Of a stretch of DNA of 64,000 nucleotides, positions 36,180 to 43,959 are shown one piece after another; position 1 is the first letter of the stretch; each line of letters starts with the position of its first letter. The stretch comes from Pseudoduganella violacea (GTDB lineage: Bacteria; Pseudomonadota; Gammaproteobacteria; Burkholderiales; Burkholderiaceae_D). The DNA is taken from assembly GCF_014191875.1 (NCBI RefSeq), contig NZ_JACHXD010000003.1, positions 186,001 through 250,000 of the forward strand, read 5' to 3'. The notes beneath the pieces are model-generated. The model ran no database searches. It saw only the letters and a program-made list of their open reading frames with translations, and was not told the origin of the DNA. Made by a program: the position numbers and the translations under genes.

Positions 36180-36264
36180 GCCCACGTGGCGGAATTGGTA
36201 GACGCGCATGGTTCAGGTCCATGTGCCGCAAGGTGTGGGGGTTCGAGTCCCTCCGTGGGCACCA
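36180..36264 (+). tRNA. tRNA-Leu (anticodon CAG), copy 3
   Basis: An 85-base tRNA identical to copy 1 over its full length. It lies 35 bases after copy 2, is probably co-transcribed with it, and is followed by its own terminator. Identity to copy 1 also extends into both flanks. Confidence 0.98.
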
Positions 36265-36280
36265 CTCTACCGGATACGCT

Positions 36281-36326
36281 AAAAACGCCGCAAGCCCTCA
36301 ACAGCTTGCGGCGTTTTTTCTTTTCC
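36281..36326 (+). terminator. Intrinsic terminator after tRNA-Leu copy 3
   Basis: AACGCCGCAAGC pairs with GCTTGCGGCGTT around CCTCAACA, followed by TTTTTTCTTTT. The stem and flanks match the terminator after copy 1 apart from the loop. Confidence 0.93.
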
Positions 36327-36354
36327 CCCTCCCCTTTTGATCTCCCTCAACAAA

Positions 36355-36445
36355 TGTCCACCCTGGTGTCAGGCACTGGAGTCGGACATTCTTTGATCTA
36401 AATCAGCAAATGTCCAACCCTAGTGCCTGACACCAGGGTTGGACA
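36355..36445. repeat. Inverted-repeat element containing GTGTCAGGCAC
   Basis: The left arm 36355-36377 is the reverse complement of the right arm 36422-36445 at 23 of 24 positions, with one inserted base, around a 44-base loop. The arms contain GTGTCAGGCAC and GTGCCTGACAC. A shorter palindrome (GTCCAACCCT/AGGGTTGGAC) sits within the right half. From memory, this core recurs as a REP-like element in Burkholderiales genomes. No transposase is adjacent. Confidence 0.75.
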
Positions 36446-36467
36446 TTGTTTGATTTGGCGCAAAGGT

Positions 36468-37322
36468 TTAGGCGGTCAGGGCGGCTTTGACGGCGTCGGA
36501 CAGGGTTTGGGTGGGACGGCCAATCAGCTGGCTCAGACTGCGGCTGCGGTCGTCGAGGCCGCCTTGAGAGGCGCCAATATCCGAATCGGCGATCAGCGAG
36601 GCCAGGCCTTCGGGCAAGCCCCAGCCCAGCAGCGCGGCTTTGTACTCGGCTTGCGGCAAATTCTGGTACGCGACGGGCTGGCCGGATTGACGGGCGATCT
36701 CAGCGGCTAGTTCGGCCATCGTGAAGGGGTGGTCGCCGCCCAGTTCATATATGGCTTGCGGTGGCTCCTCGGCGGTGAGGACGGCGACGGCGGCGTCGGC
36801 ATAGTCGGCGCGGGCGGCGGCGGCAATGCGGCCTTCGCCGGCGCTGCCGAGCACGACGCCGTGGGCGGGGCCGCCGACGATGCTGTTGTGGTAGTTCTCG
36901 AAGTACCAGCCATTACGCAGGATGGTGTAATTCAGGCCGCTGGCGCGGATCAGCTCTTCCGTCGCTTTGTGTTCGCCGGCCAGGCCCAGCGGCGAGGTGT
37001 CGGCATGTAATACGCTGGTATAGGCCAGCAGCTTGGGCTGGGCGCGCTTGGCGGCTTCGACAGCGTTGCGGTGCTGCGGCAGGCGCTGGCCCACTTCACT
37101 GGAGGAGATCAGCAAGATCTTGTCGGCGCCCTGGAAGGCGGCGTCGAGCGAGGCGGGGTCGTTGTAGTCGGCCTGGCGCAGTTGCACGCCTTGGGCGCTG
37201 AGCGCGCCGGCCTTGGCCGGGTCGCGCACCACGGCCGCGATGCCGCTGGCGGGCAGTGTTTTGAGCAGGCTGGAAATCACGAGTTGGCCGAGCTGGCCGC
37301 TGGCGCCGGTAATGACGATCAT
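36468..37322 (-). CDS. qorB: NmrA-type NAD(P)H:quinone oxidoreductase, QorB-like
   Basis: A 284-residue atypical SDR. The coenzyme motif is VITGASGQLGQLVISSLL, and the protein lacks the SDR Tyr-x-x-x-Lys pair in its usual place, as QOR2/NmrA proteins do. The segment ELGGDHPFTMAELAAEIARQ matches the C-terminal part of that group. In E. coli qorB (ytfG) is divergent from the HxlR regulator ytfH, exactly the layout seen here. It probably reduces quinones or reactive electrophiles. The symbol rests on resemblance plus synteny. Confidence 0.83.
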   Translation of the reverse strand: MIVITGASGQLGQLVISSLLKTLPASGIAAVVRDPAKAGALSAQGVQLRQADYNDPASLDAAFQGADKILLISSSEVGQRLPQHRNAVEAAKRAQPKLLAYTSVLHADTSPLGLAGEHKATEELIRASGLNYTILRNGWYFENYHNSIVGGPAHGVVLGSAGEGRIAAAARADYADAAVAVLTAEEPPQAIYELGGDHPFTMAELAAEIARQSGQPVAYQNLPQAEYKAALLGWGLPEGLASLIADSDIGASQGGLDDRSRSLSQLIGRPTQTLSDAVKAALTA

Positions 37323-37409
37323 GGCAAATCCTTTCGTTTCAGAGATTCAAAGAATGCGGTGAGGCATCACCGCGATGAACGTATAATAGCGACGGCACTA
37401 ACGAATTGT

Positions 37410-37421
37410 AAGTACGCACTT
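37410..37421. promoter_or_regulatory. Candidate HxlR operator between qorB and ytfH
   Basis: AAGTACGCACTT is a palindrome with arms AAGT/ACTT. It lies 15 bases upstream of the ytfH-like start and about 90 from qorB. HxlR-family regulators of quinone-stress genes often bind GTAC-centred palindromes in divergent promoters. Assignment is inference. Confidence 0.45.
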
Positions 37422-37435
37422 TTTGGTAAGCACCC

Positions 37436-37885
37436 ATGAAAACCAGCAAATCCCTGCGCGCCGCCCTGGCGGCGCAAACCGAGGCGCGGCGCGGCAAGCT
37501 GCTGGCCGCCGACTGTCCTTCGCGCGCCGTACTGAGCCACGTAACCAGCCGCTGGGGCGTGCTGGTGCTGGTGGTGCTGCTGGGCGGCACGCACCGCTTC
37601 AGCCAGTTGCGCCGCGAAGTCGGCGGCGTCAGCGAGAAGATGCTGGCCCAGACCCTGGACGGCCTGGTCGGCGACGGCTTTGTCGCGCGCCATGCGCTGC
37701 CGGTGATTCCGCCCCATGTCGAATACAGCCTGACGCCGATGGGCGAGGAAGTGGCGGCGCGCCTGGAAGTGCTGGTCGACTGGATCGAGGATAATTTCCC
37801 GCGCATCACCGCCGCTCGCGCCGAACTGGAGGCGCAGGCAGAGGCGGCTGGCAAGGCCGAAGCGAGGGTGCGCAAGGCGGCCTGA
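37436..37885 (+). CDS. ytfH: HxlR-family redox-responsive regulator, YtfH-like
   Basis: A 149-residue HxlR winged-helix protein (RWGVLVLVVLLGGTHRFSQL; SEKMLAQTLDGLVGDGFVAR; VEYSLTPMGEEV). It keeps the N-terminal cysteine of the family (C27 in ADCPSRAVL), which senses quinones or disulfide stress in homologues such as HypR and QorR. It is divergent from the quinone oxidoreductase gene and likely represses it. Confidence 0.88.
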   Translation: MKTSKSLRAALAAQTEARRGKLLAADCPSRAVLSHVTSRWGVLVLVVLLGGTHRFSQLRREVGGVSEKMLAQTLDGLVGDGFVARHALPVIPPHVEYSLTPMGEEVAARLEVLVDWIEDNFPRITAARAELEAQAEAAGKAEARVRKAA

Positions 37886-37987
37886 AGCAAAAAAGCCGCG
37901 CCCGCGCCGCCCGCGCTGGAAATGTTTTGTTGCCGCATCAGATGTTGTACTACACTGGCTCACACCCGGCGCCCTTGGGAAGGACTC

Positions 37988-40183
37988 ATGAACCAGTCAC
38001 ATCCACCAGTGAAGCGGCAAACCATCCTGATCGTCAGTGGTTCGGAGAACGGACTGGTGGCGCTGGAACTGGCTTTGGCCGAACACGGGCTGGGCCTGGC
38101 CTATGTCAACCGCGGCGATGCCGCGCTATCGCTGGCCGAGGAGGGCCATGTGGCCCTGGTGCTGCTCGATGCGGCCCTGGCCGGCAGCGCCAGCCTGGAA
38201 TTGTGCGAACGCCTGGCGCGGCGCAATGGCTTGCCGGTACTGATCATGTCCTCGGCACCCAGCGAGGAGGAGCGCGAACGGGCGCGCCAGGCCGGCGCCT
38301 CCGGCTATGTGCGCCTGCCCTTTGCCACCGCCGACGCCGTCAACAATATCCTGGTCGAACTGGGCGCGCGCGGCCTCTGGTCCGATGGCGCGCCGGCCAG
38401 CCTCGATCCGGCCAATCTGGAAATCAATTACCACACCCTGCTGGCCGGTTCGCCCGACAGCATCCTGCTGCTCAATGTGGCCGACCGCAAGCCGATCGAC
38501 GCCAACGCCCAGGCCGAAACCCTGTTCGGGCGCAGCGTTGCCGAACTGCGCTACAAGGAGCTGGCCCAGCTCTGCCCGCCCCTGCAGCAGGATGGCCGCC
38601 TCTCGGCCGACGTGGTGGACGACCTGATCGAACGCGTGCTGGGCGGCGAGATCCGCGTCTTTCCGCTCTCCTTCCAGCACGCCAACGGCCGCCTGATCGA
38701 TTGCGAAATCCGCCTGGTGCCGCTGGAAAAGGACAAGCACCACCTGCTGCACCTGCGCCTGCTCGACGTCACCGGCCAGCGCCTGGCCGAAGCCCTGCGC
38801 GCGGGCCAGAACAAGCTGCTGGAAATGATCGCGCGCGGCGCGCCGCTGCACGCCACGCTGGACCGCCTGGTGAAGCTGGTGGAAACCCAGTCGCCCGAGC
38901 TGCTGTGCTCGGTGCTACTGCTGGACGAGGATGGCCAGCGCATGCGCAGCGGCTCCGCGCCCAGCCTGCCCGGCGCCTATATGGCTGCGATCGACGGCAT
39001 GGAGATCGGCCCCATGGTCGGCTCCTGCGGCACCGCCATGTACCGGCGCGAAGCGGTGATCGTGTCCGACATCATGCACGATCCGCTGTGGGAGCCCTAC
39101 CGCGGCCTGGCCAGCGCCTATGGCCTGCGCGCCTGCTGGTCCATGCCCATCATGCTGAATGAAGGCACGGTGCTGGGCAGCTTCGCCATGTATTACCGCG
39201 AGGTGCGCCACCCCAGCACGGAAGACCAGCGCCTGATCAGCGTGGCCACCCACCTGGCCGGCATTGCCATCGAACGCACGCGGCGCGAAGCCGAGCTGCA
39301 GCAGCACCGCAAGCATCTGGAGGAATTGGTGGCCGACCGCACCGCCGCCCTGCGCCGCGCCAAGGAGCAGGCCGAGCAAGCCAGCGGCGAGCTGGCGCGC
39401 GCGCTCGAACACCTGAGCCTGACCCAGGAAGAGCTGGTGCGGCGCGACAAGCTGGCCGCCCTGGGCGCCATCGTGGCCGGCGTGGCGCACGAGCTGAATA
39501 CGCCCATCGGCAACAGCCTGATGGTGGCCACCACCATGAGCGAGCGCACCAGCGGCCTGCGCGCCGATGTCAACGCCGGCCTGCGCCGCTCGGCGCTGGA
39601 ACAGTATCTGCTGCAGGCCGGCGAAGCCAATGAGCTGCTGGTGCGCAATCTGACGCGCACGGCCAAGCTGGTGGCCAGCTTCAAGCAGATCGCGGTCGAT
39701 ACCGCCAGCTCGCAGCGGCGCCGCTTCACCCTGGACAAATTCGTGGCCGAACTGGTGCTGCCGCTGGCGGCCACGCTCAAGCATCCCGGCCTGCGCGTGG
39801 TGCAGGAGGTCGCGCCGCACCTGGAAATGGACAGCTATCCCGGCCCGCTCGGCCAGGCGCTCTCCAGCCTGTTCGAGAACAGTGTGCTGCACGGCTTCGG
39901 CGGGCGTCCGGGCGGCACCATCACCATCGCCGGCCACGCCGTGGGCCAGGACGAGGTCGAGCTGAGCCTGGCCGACGACGGCGCCGGCATCGCGCCCGAG
40001 CATCAGGACCGCGTCTTCGATCCCTTCTTCACCACCAAACTGGGCGCGGGCGGTTCCGGCCTCGGCCTGCACATCACGCACAATATCGTCACCGGCGTGC
40101 TGGGCGGACGCATCGAACTGCATAGCGCGCCGGGCGCCGGCACCCGCTTCACCCTGCACCTGCCCCTGGTGGCGCCGCGATGA
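37988..40183 (+). CDS. Sensor histidine kinase with pseudo-receiver, PAS and GAF domains
   Basis: A 731-residue protein without membrane helices. Order: receiver-like domain at about 10-135, PAS at about 150-280, GAF at about 290-440, coiled coil, HisKA with H501 (GVAHELNTPIGNSLM) and HATPase (LFENSVLHGF; ADDGAGIAPEHQD; GGSGLGLHITHNIV). The receiver lacks the acidic pair (SGSENG in its place) and has Arg for the conserved Lys (YVRLPFA), so it probably is not phosphorylated normally. The ATG at 37988 follows GGAAGGA. Its stop overlaps the start of the diguanylate cyclase gene by four bases, so the two form one signalling unit. Confidence 0.9.
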   Translation: MNQSHPPVKRQTILIVSGSENGLVALELALAEHGLGLAYVNRGDAALSLAEEGHVALVLLDAALAGSASLELCERLARRNGLPVLIMSSAPSEEERERARQAGASGYVRLPFATADAVNNILVELGARGLWSDGAPASLDPANLEINYHTLLAGSPDSILLLNVADRKPIDANAQAETLFGRSVAELRYKELAQLCPPLQQDGRLSADVVDDLIERVLGGEIRVFPLSFQHANGRLIDCEIRLVPLEKDKHHLLHLRLLDVTGQRLAEALRAGQNKLLEMIARGAPLHATLDRLVKLVETQSPELLCSVLLLDEDGQRMRSGSAPSLPGAYMAAIDGMEIGPMVGSCGTAMYRREAVIVSDIMHDPLWEPYRGLASAYGLRACWSMPIMLNEGTVLGSFAMYYREVRHPSTEDQRLISVATHLAGIAIERTRREAELQQHRKHLEELVADRTAALRRAKEQAEQASGELARALEHLSLTQEELVRRDKLAALGAIVAGVAHELNTPIGNSLMVATTMSERTSGLRADVNAGLRRSALEQYLLQAGEANELLVRNLTRTAKLVASFKQIAVDTASSQRRRFTLDKFVAELVLPLAATLKHPGLRVVQEVAPHLEMDSYPGPLGQALSSLFENSVLHGFGGRPGGTITIAGHAVGQDEVELSLADDGAGIAPEHQDRVFDPFFTTKLGAGGSGLGLHITHNIVTGVLGGRIELHSAPGAGTRFTLHLPLVAPR

Positions 40184-41367
40184 AACAGGCGCTCTGGCCA
40201 CCCGCCGAAAACGCCGCGGACGCCACGCTGAACCATCTATCGAGCGAATTCCGCGATCCGGCCATGGAGCAGGCTTTCCTGCGCCACCACCTGCGCCTGA
40301 GCCAGCGCCAGCTGCGCATGACCTTCTGCTTCTGCGCCTTTTTCTATCTGGCTTTCGTGCTGTCGGATGTGGCCTGGCTCGGCTACAGCGGCCTGACCCT
40401 GATGCTGTTCTGCGCCCGCATCGGCGTCGTCACCTGCGCCCTGTTCGGCCTGCTCGCCATCCGCCTGCGGCCCAATTCCGTGGCGCTGACGCGCGCCGTC
40501 GCCACCCTGGTCGAGCTGGCCGGCACCGCCGTCTTCCTGCTGATCGTCGCCTTCCGGCCCTCGGAATTCGCGGGCCACGCCATTTCCATGACCATCGTCA
40601 TCATGGTGCTGTATGTGTATGTGCCGAACCGCCTGCTGCACGCGGCCGCCATCGCCCTGCCCGCCACCCTGGTCTTCGTGCTGATGGCGCGCCACCGGCA
40701 AGACATCGAGGCGCTCGGTCTGGTCACCATGGGCCTGCTCCTGCTGCTGGCCAATCTGCTCGGCTATGTGACGGCACGGCGCTACCAGCTGCTGTGGCGC
40801 GAAGAATTCCGCACCCAGACCGAACTCAAGATCCAGTCCCTGCGCGATCCCCTGACCGGCTGCTTCAACCGGCGCCACCTGCACGAGCAGCTGATGGAAA
40901 ACGAAATCATGCGCGCCCAGCGCTACCGCCTAAGCCTGGCCGTCATCATGTGCGACCTTGACCATTTCAAGCGGGTCAACGACGAATACGGCCACGCGGC
41001 GGGCGACGCCGTGCTGCAAGCGTTTTCGCGCCTGCTGCTGGCCATGACGCGCGAGAATGTCGACAGCGTGGTGCGCTACGGCGGCGAGGAATTCCTGCTG
41101 ATCCTGCCCGAGACGGGGCTGGAAGGCGCCACCCTGCTGGCCGAGCGCCTGCGCCGCCGCTTCGAGGAAAGCACGGTGCGCTTCGAAGGCCATAATCTGC
41201 AGGCCACCGCCAGCTTCGGCGTGGTGACGGCCGACTTTGCCGACGGCGCCCAGGCGCTGCGGCCGGAAGAGAGCAGCCAGTACAGCCTGATCGCCAAGGC
41301 CGACGAATTGCTGTACGCTGCGAAGAATGGCGGCCGCAACCAAGTGCGGGCGCAAGCCCTGTCCTGA
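40180..41367 (+). CDS. Membrane-bound diguanylate cyclase
   Basis: A 395-residue protein. The N-terminal half has about six membrane helices (MTFCFCAFFYLAFVLSDVAW; ITIVIMVLYVY-like stretches). The C-terminal GGDEF domain starts at DPLTGCFNRRHL, with the active-site motif GGEEF in VVRYGGEEFLLIL and CDLDHFKRVNDEYGHAAGD. No RxxD inhibitory site is seen five residues before GGEEF. It makes c-di-GMP. Coupling to the preceding histidine kinase by an ATGA overlap suggests a shared stimulus. Confidence 0.92.
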   Translation: MKQALWPPAENAADATLNHLSSEFRDPAMEQAFLRHHLRLSQRQLRMTFCFCAFFYLAFVLSDVAWLGYSGLTLMLFCARIGVVTCALFGLLAIRLRPNSVALTRAVATLVELAGTAVFLLIVAFRPSEFAGHAISMTIVIMVLYVYVPNRLLHAAAIALPATLVFVLMARHRQDIEALGLVTMGLLLLLANLLGYVTARRYQLLWREEFRTQTELKIQSLRDPLTGCFNRRHLHEQLMENEIMRAQRYRLSLAVIMCDLDHFKRVNDEYGHAAGDAVLQAFSRLLLAMTRENVDSVVRYGGEEFLLILPETGLEGATLLAERLRRRFEESTVRFEGHNLQATASFGVVTADFADGAQALRPEESSQYSLIAKADELLYAAKNGGRNQVRAQALS

Positions 41368-41381
41368 ATCCGAATTGCCAA

Positions 41382-41600
41382 ATGATTATGCTGAACAAGA
41401 CTTCCCGCTTTCTGCTGCTGGCCGTGGCCGGCCTCACCCTGAGCACCAGCCTGAGCGCCGGGCCGGCCCCCTGGTATATCTGGCGCAGCAAGATCGACGG
41501 CGCCCGCGTCTGCCACCAAACCCCGCTCGGACCGGGCTGGGAACAGGAAAGCGGGCCGTACAAAGATAGTCATTGCGAAAAGTTAGTGCGTGCTCAATAA
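41382..41600 (+). CDS. Small exported protein of unknown function
   Basis: A 72-residue product with a clear signal peptide (MIMLNKTSRFLLLAVAGLTL, cleavage near SLSAG) and a mature part of about 42 residues containing two cysteines (VCHQT and SHCEK) that could form a disulfide. It starts 14 bases after the cyclase gene. A second ATG at 41388 is equally plausible. I do not recognise the family. Confidence 0.6.
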   Translation: MIMLNKTSRFLLLAVAGLTLSTSLSAGPAPWYIWRSKIDGARVCHQTPLGPGWEQESGPYKDSHCEKLVRAQ

Positions 41601-41649
41601 TGGGCCAACAACAAGAAGCAAACGCCTTTTCACTCACCGAGGAGTTCGT

Positions 41650-42198
41650 ATGTTTCAAAATCCCGAGCAATTCGCCTCCGCCACCAAGACACTGTTCGAG
41701 TTTCAGCTCGATACCTTCAATAGCTTGACCAGCAAGGCCGTGCAGGCGCTGGAACAGGTGTCGGCCCTGAATCTGGCCACCGCCAGGTCGAATGTGGAAA
41801 ACACCCTGGCCACCGGCCGCGAACTGAGCGAAGCCAAAGACCCGAAAGCCGTGCTGGCCGTGGCGGCCTCCAAAGTCCAGCCGGGCGTGGCCGACGCCGC
41901 CGCCTATAACCAGCAGCTGAGCCAGATCATCGCCGAAATCCAGTCCGAGTTTGCGCGCGCCGCCGAAGCCCATATGGCCGAAGCCAAGTCGAGCTTGAGC
42001 GCCCTGATCTACGACGTCACCAAGAATGTGCGTCCGGGCTCGGAAAACGCGGTGCAGATCGTCAAGCAAGCCATCGACAATGCCTTCAAGGGTTATGAGC
42101 AGGTGACCACGGCCACGCGTGAAGCCGTCAGCACCTTCGAGGAACAGCTGGCGCGCGCCTCCGCCAGCGTGGCCGAGCATTCCCAGACCCGCCACTGA
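41650..42198 (+). CDS. Phasin family protein
   Basis: A 182-residue, Ala-rich, helical protein of the PhaP/phasin_2 type (MFQNPEQFASATKTLFEFQL at the N-terminus, then SLTSKAVQALEQVSALNLAT). Phasins coat polyhydroxyalkanoate granules and control their size. GAGGAG precedes the ATG at 41650. No other PHA gene is in the window. Confidence 0.92.
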   Translation: MFQNPEQFASATKTLFEFQLDTFNSLTSKAVQALEQVSALNLATARSNVENTLATGRELSEAKDPKAVLAVAASKVQPGVADAAAYNQQLSQIIAEIQSEFARAAEAHMAEAKSSLSALIYDVTKNVRPGSENAVQIVKQAIDNAFKGYEQVTTATREAVSTFEEQLARASASVAEHSQTRH

Positions 42199-42277
42199 TC
42201 CCGCCTCAAGAGCCCTCTTAGCCCCCCCCGTCCCGCGCCTGCACAAATGCTGTGCAAGTGCGGGCGGACGCGATATA

Positions 42278-42293
42278 CTGTATAAATACACAG
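42278..42293. promoter_or_regulatory. LexA (SOS) box
   Basis: CTGTATAAATACACAG is a perfect CTGT-N8-ACAG LexA site, 22 bases upstream of the start of the FAN1-type nuclease gene. A likely -10 (TATACT at 42274-42279) overlaps it, so bound LexA would block the promoter. It predicts DNA-damage induction of the nuclease-helicase operon. Confidence 0.85.
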
Positions 42294-42315
42294 TTAGGCA
42301 AGCGCGTCCGTACAC

Positions 42316-43959
42316 ATGATCCGAGTTCTGGAAAACGAATTTTATTACCTGGATAACTTCCACCAGGTGCTGCAGTGGATCGCCGAACGCTATAGCGACT
42401 TGCTGACCGACGAGGAAAGCGCCTTCCTGTCCCGTTTCCCCACCCTGCCCCAAGCCTCGCGCGCCCTGTTCGTGCGCATGGTCATGCGCAAGGGCGAACT
42501 GTTCCGCGCCTCCAAACTGGTCTATGGCGAAATCGGCTGCGCGCTGGAAGCCTGCCGCCCGCTGTGCGAGCTGGGCTGGGTCGAAGCCGATCCCGAACTT
42601 TCGCTCGACGAGCTGTTCGAGCTGCTGCAAAAGCCCGAGATCGGCAGGATTTTCCAGCTCGCGCCGCACGAGCGCCAGGCGCGCAAGGCCGAGCAGCTGG
42701 AAGCTTTGCGCGAGCGGCATGCGGGCCGCCACCGCTTCTCGGCCTGGTATGGCCATGCCGGCGACCAGGTCTACCGCATCGTCGCCCAGCCCCTGTGCGA
42801 CCGTCTGCGCCTTATCTTCTTCGGCAACTTCCACCAGGGCTGGTCGGAGTTCGTGCTGTCCGACCTGGGCGTCTACCGTTACGAGAAGGTGGAGTTCGCG
42901 CCGGCCGCGCGCGGCTTCCGCAGCCGGCGCGACATCGACGCCTACCTGGCCCTGCACCAGTGCCGCGAGCGTTTCCTGGACGGTGAGCCGCCGCTGGAAG
43001 TGCTGGCCAGCCTGGCGCCGCTGGAATCGGACAATGAATGGCTGCACAGCCGCCGCCACAAGCTGCTGTTCCAGATGGGCCAGCAGCTGGAAAAACTGCG
43101 CGACTGGCCCGGCGCGCTGAGCCTCTACCGCGCCACGCCGTATCCCGGCGCCCGCGCCCGCGCCATCCGCGTGCTGGAAAAGGACGGCCAGTTCGGCGCC
43201 GCCTACGCCCTTCTGCAGCAGGCCGAGTCCGTGCCGGAAAGCGAGGCGGAACGCCAGTCGCTGCTGCGCATGGGTCCGCGCCTGCGGCGCCAGCTCGGGC
43301 ATGCGCGCGGCGCCGCGCACAAGCCGGCGCCGCCATTGCGCCTGGATCTGAGCCTGCCCCCGCCACAGGAAGACGGCTGGCATGTGGAAGGCGTGGTGCG
43401 CGACCATCTGTGGCGCGCGGAGGCCCCGGTCTACTATGTGGAAAACACCCTGATCAACTCCCTGTTCGGCCTGCTGTTCTGGGACGCCATCTTCTGCGCC
43501 GTGCCGGGCGCCTTCTTCCATCCCTTCCATCGCGGCCCGGCCGACCTGCACAGCGCCGACTTCCAGCAACGCCGCGCCGCCCAGTTCGCGGCCTGCTTCG
43601 CGCGCCTGGACGACGGCAGCTACCGCGAGGCGATCCGCGCCCGCCTGGCCGAAAAACAGGGCATCCAGTCGCCTTTCGTCTACTGGGAAATCCTCGACGA
43701 GGCATTGCTGGAACTGGCCCTGCGCTGCATCCCGGCGGCCCATCTGCGCAAATGCTTCGAGCGCATGCTGCTCGACATCAAGGCCAACCGCAGCGGCTTC
43801 CCCGACCTGATCCAGTTCTGGCCCGGGGAGCGGCGCTACAACATGATCGAAGTGAAGGGGCCGGGCGACCGCCTGCAGGACAACCAGCTGCGCTGGATAG
43901 CTTACTGCACCCAGCACCAGATGCCGATCTCGGTCTGCTACCTGCAATGGACGGCATAA
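42316..43959 (+). CDS. FAN1-type VRR-NUC structure-specific nuclease
   Basis: A 547-residue homologue of bacterial FAN1. The C-terminal VRR-NUC domain has the PD-(D/E)xK triad D497 (GFPDLIQF), E512 and K514 (MIEVKGPGD). The D-to-E spacing of 15 and E-to-K spacing of two are as in Pseudomonas FAN1. The N-terminal part (ENEFYYLDNFHQVLQWI; FVRMVMRKGELFR) is the FAN1-specific DNA-binding region, followed by TPR-like helices. FAN1 cleaves 5' flaps and unhooks interstrand crosslinks. The gene overlaps the helicase gene by 13 bases, and a LexA box precedes it. Confidence 0.92.
   Translation: MIRVLENEFYYLDNFHQVLQWIAERYSDLLTDEESAFLSRFPTLPQASRALFVRMVMRKGELFRASKLVYGEIGCALEACRPLCELGWVEADPELSLDELFELLQKPEIGRIFQLAPHERQARKAEQLEALRERHAGRHRFSAWYGHAGDQVYRIVAQPLCDRLRLIFFGNFHQGWSEFVLSDLGVYRYEKVEFAPAARGFRSRRDIDAYLALHQCRERFLDGEPPLEVLASLAPLESDNEWLHSRRHKLLFQMGQQLEKLRDWPGALSLYRATPYPGARARAIRVLEKDGQFGAAYALLQQAESVPESEAERQSLLRMGPRLRRQLGHARGAAHKPAPPLRLDLSLPPPQEDGWHVEGVVRDHLWRAEAPVYYVENTLINSLFGLLFWDAIFCAVPGAFFHPFHRGPADLHSADFQQRRAAQFAACFARLDDGSYREAIRARLAEKQGIQSPFVYWEILDEALLELALRCIPAAHLRKCFERMLLDIKANRSGFPDLIQFWPGERRYNMIEVKGPGDRLQDNQLRWIAYCTQHQMPISVCYLQWTA

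Larger units (their letters stand above)
34619..36326 (+). repeat. Duplicated tRNA-Leu cassette bracketing the metalloprotease gene
   Basis: Copy 1 (34619-34774) and copy 3 (36167-36326) share more than the tRNA: about 14 upstream bases (AGCAGTAYCAGTG) and about 60 downstream bases through the terminator. The metalloprotease gene and tRNA copy 2 lie between the two cassettes. Confidence 0.8.

Noticed and set aside
34632..36264. Three similar repeats considered as a CRISPR-like array
   Set aside because: The repeats are complete tRNA-Leu genes with irregular spacing (1343 and 35 bases), not CRISPR repeats.
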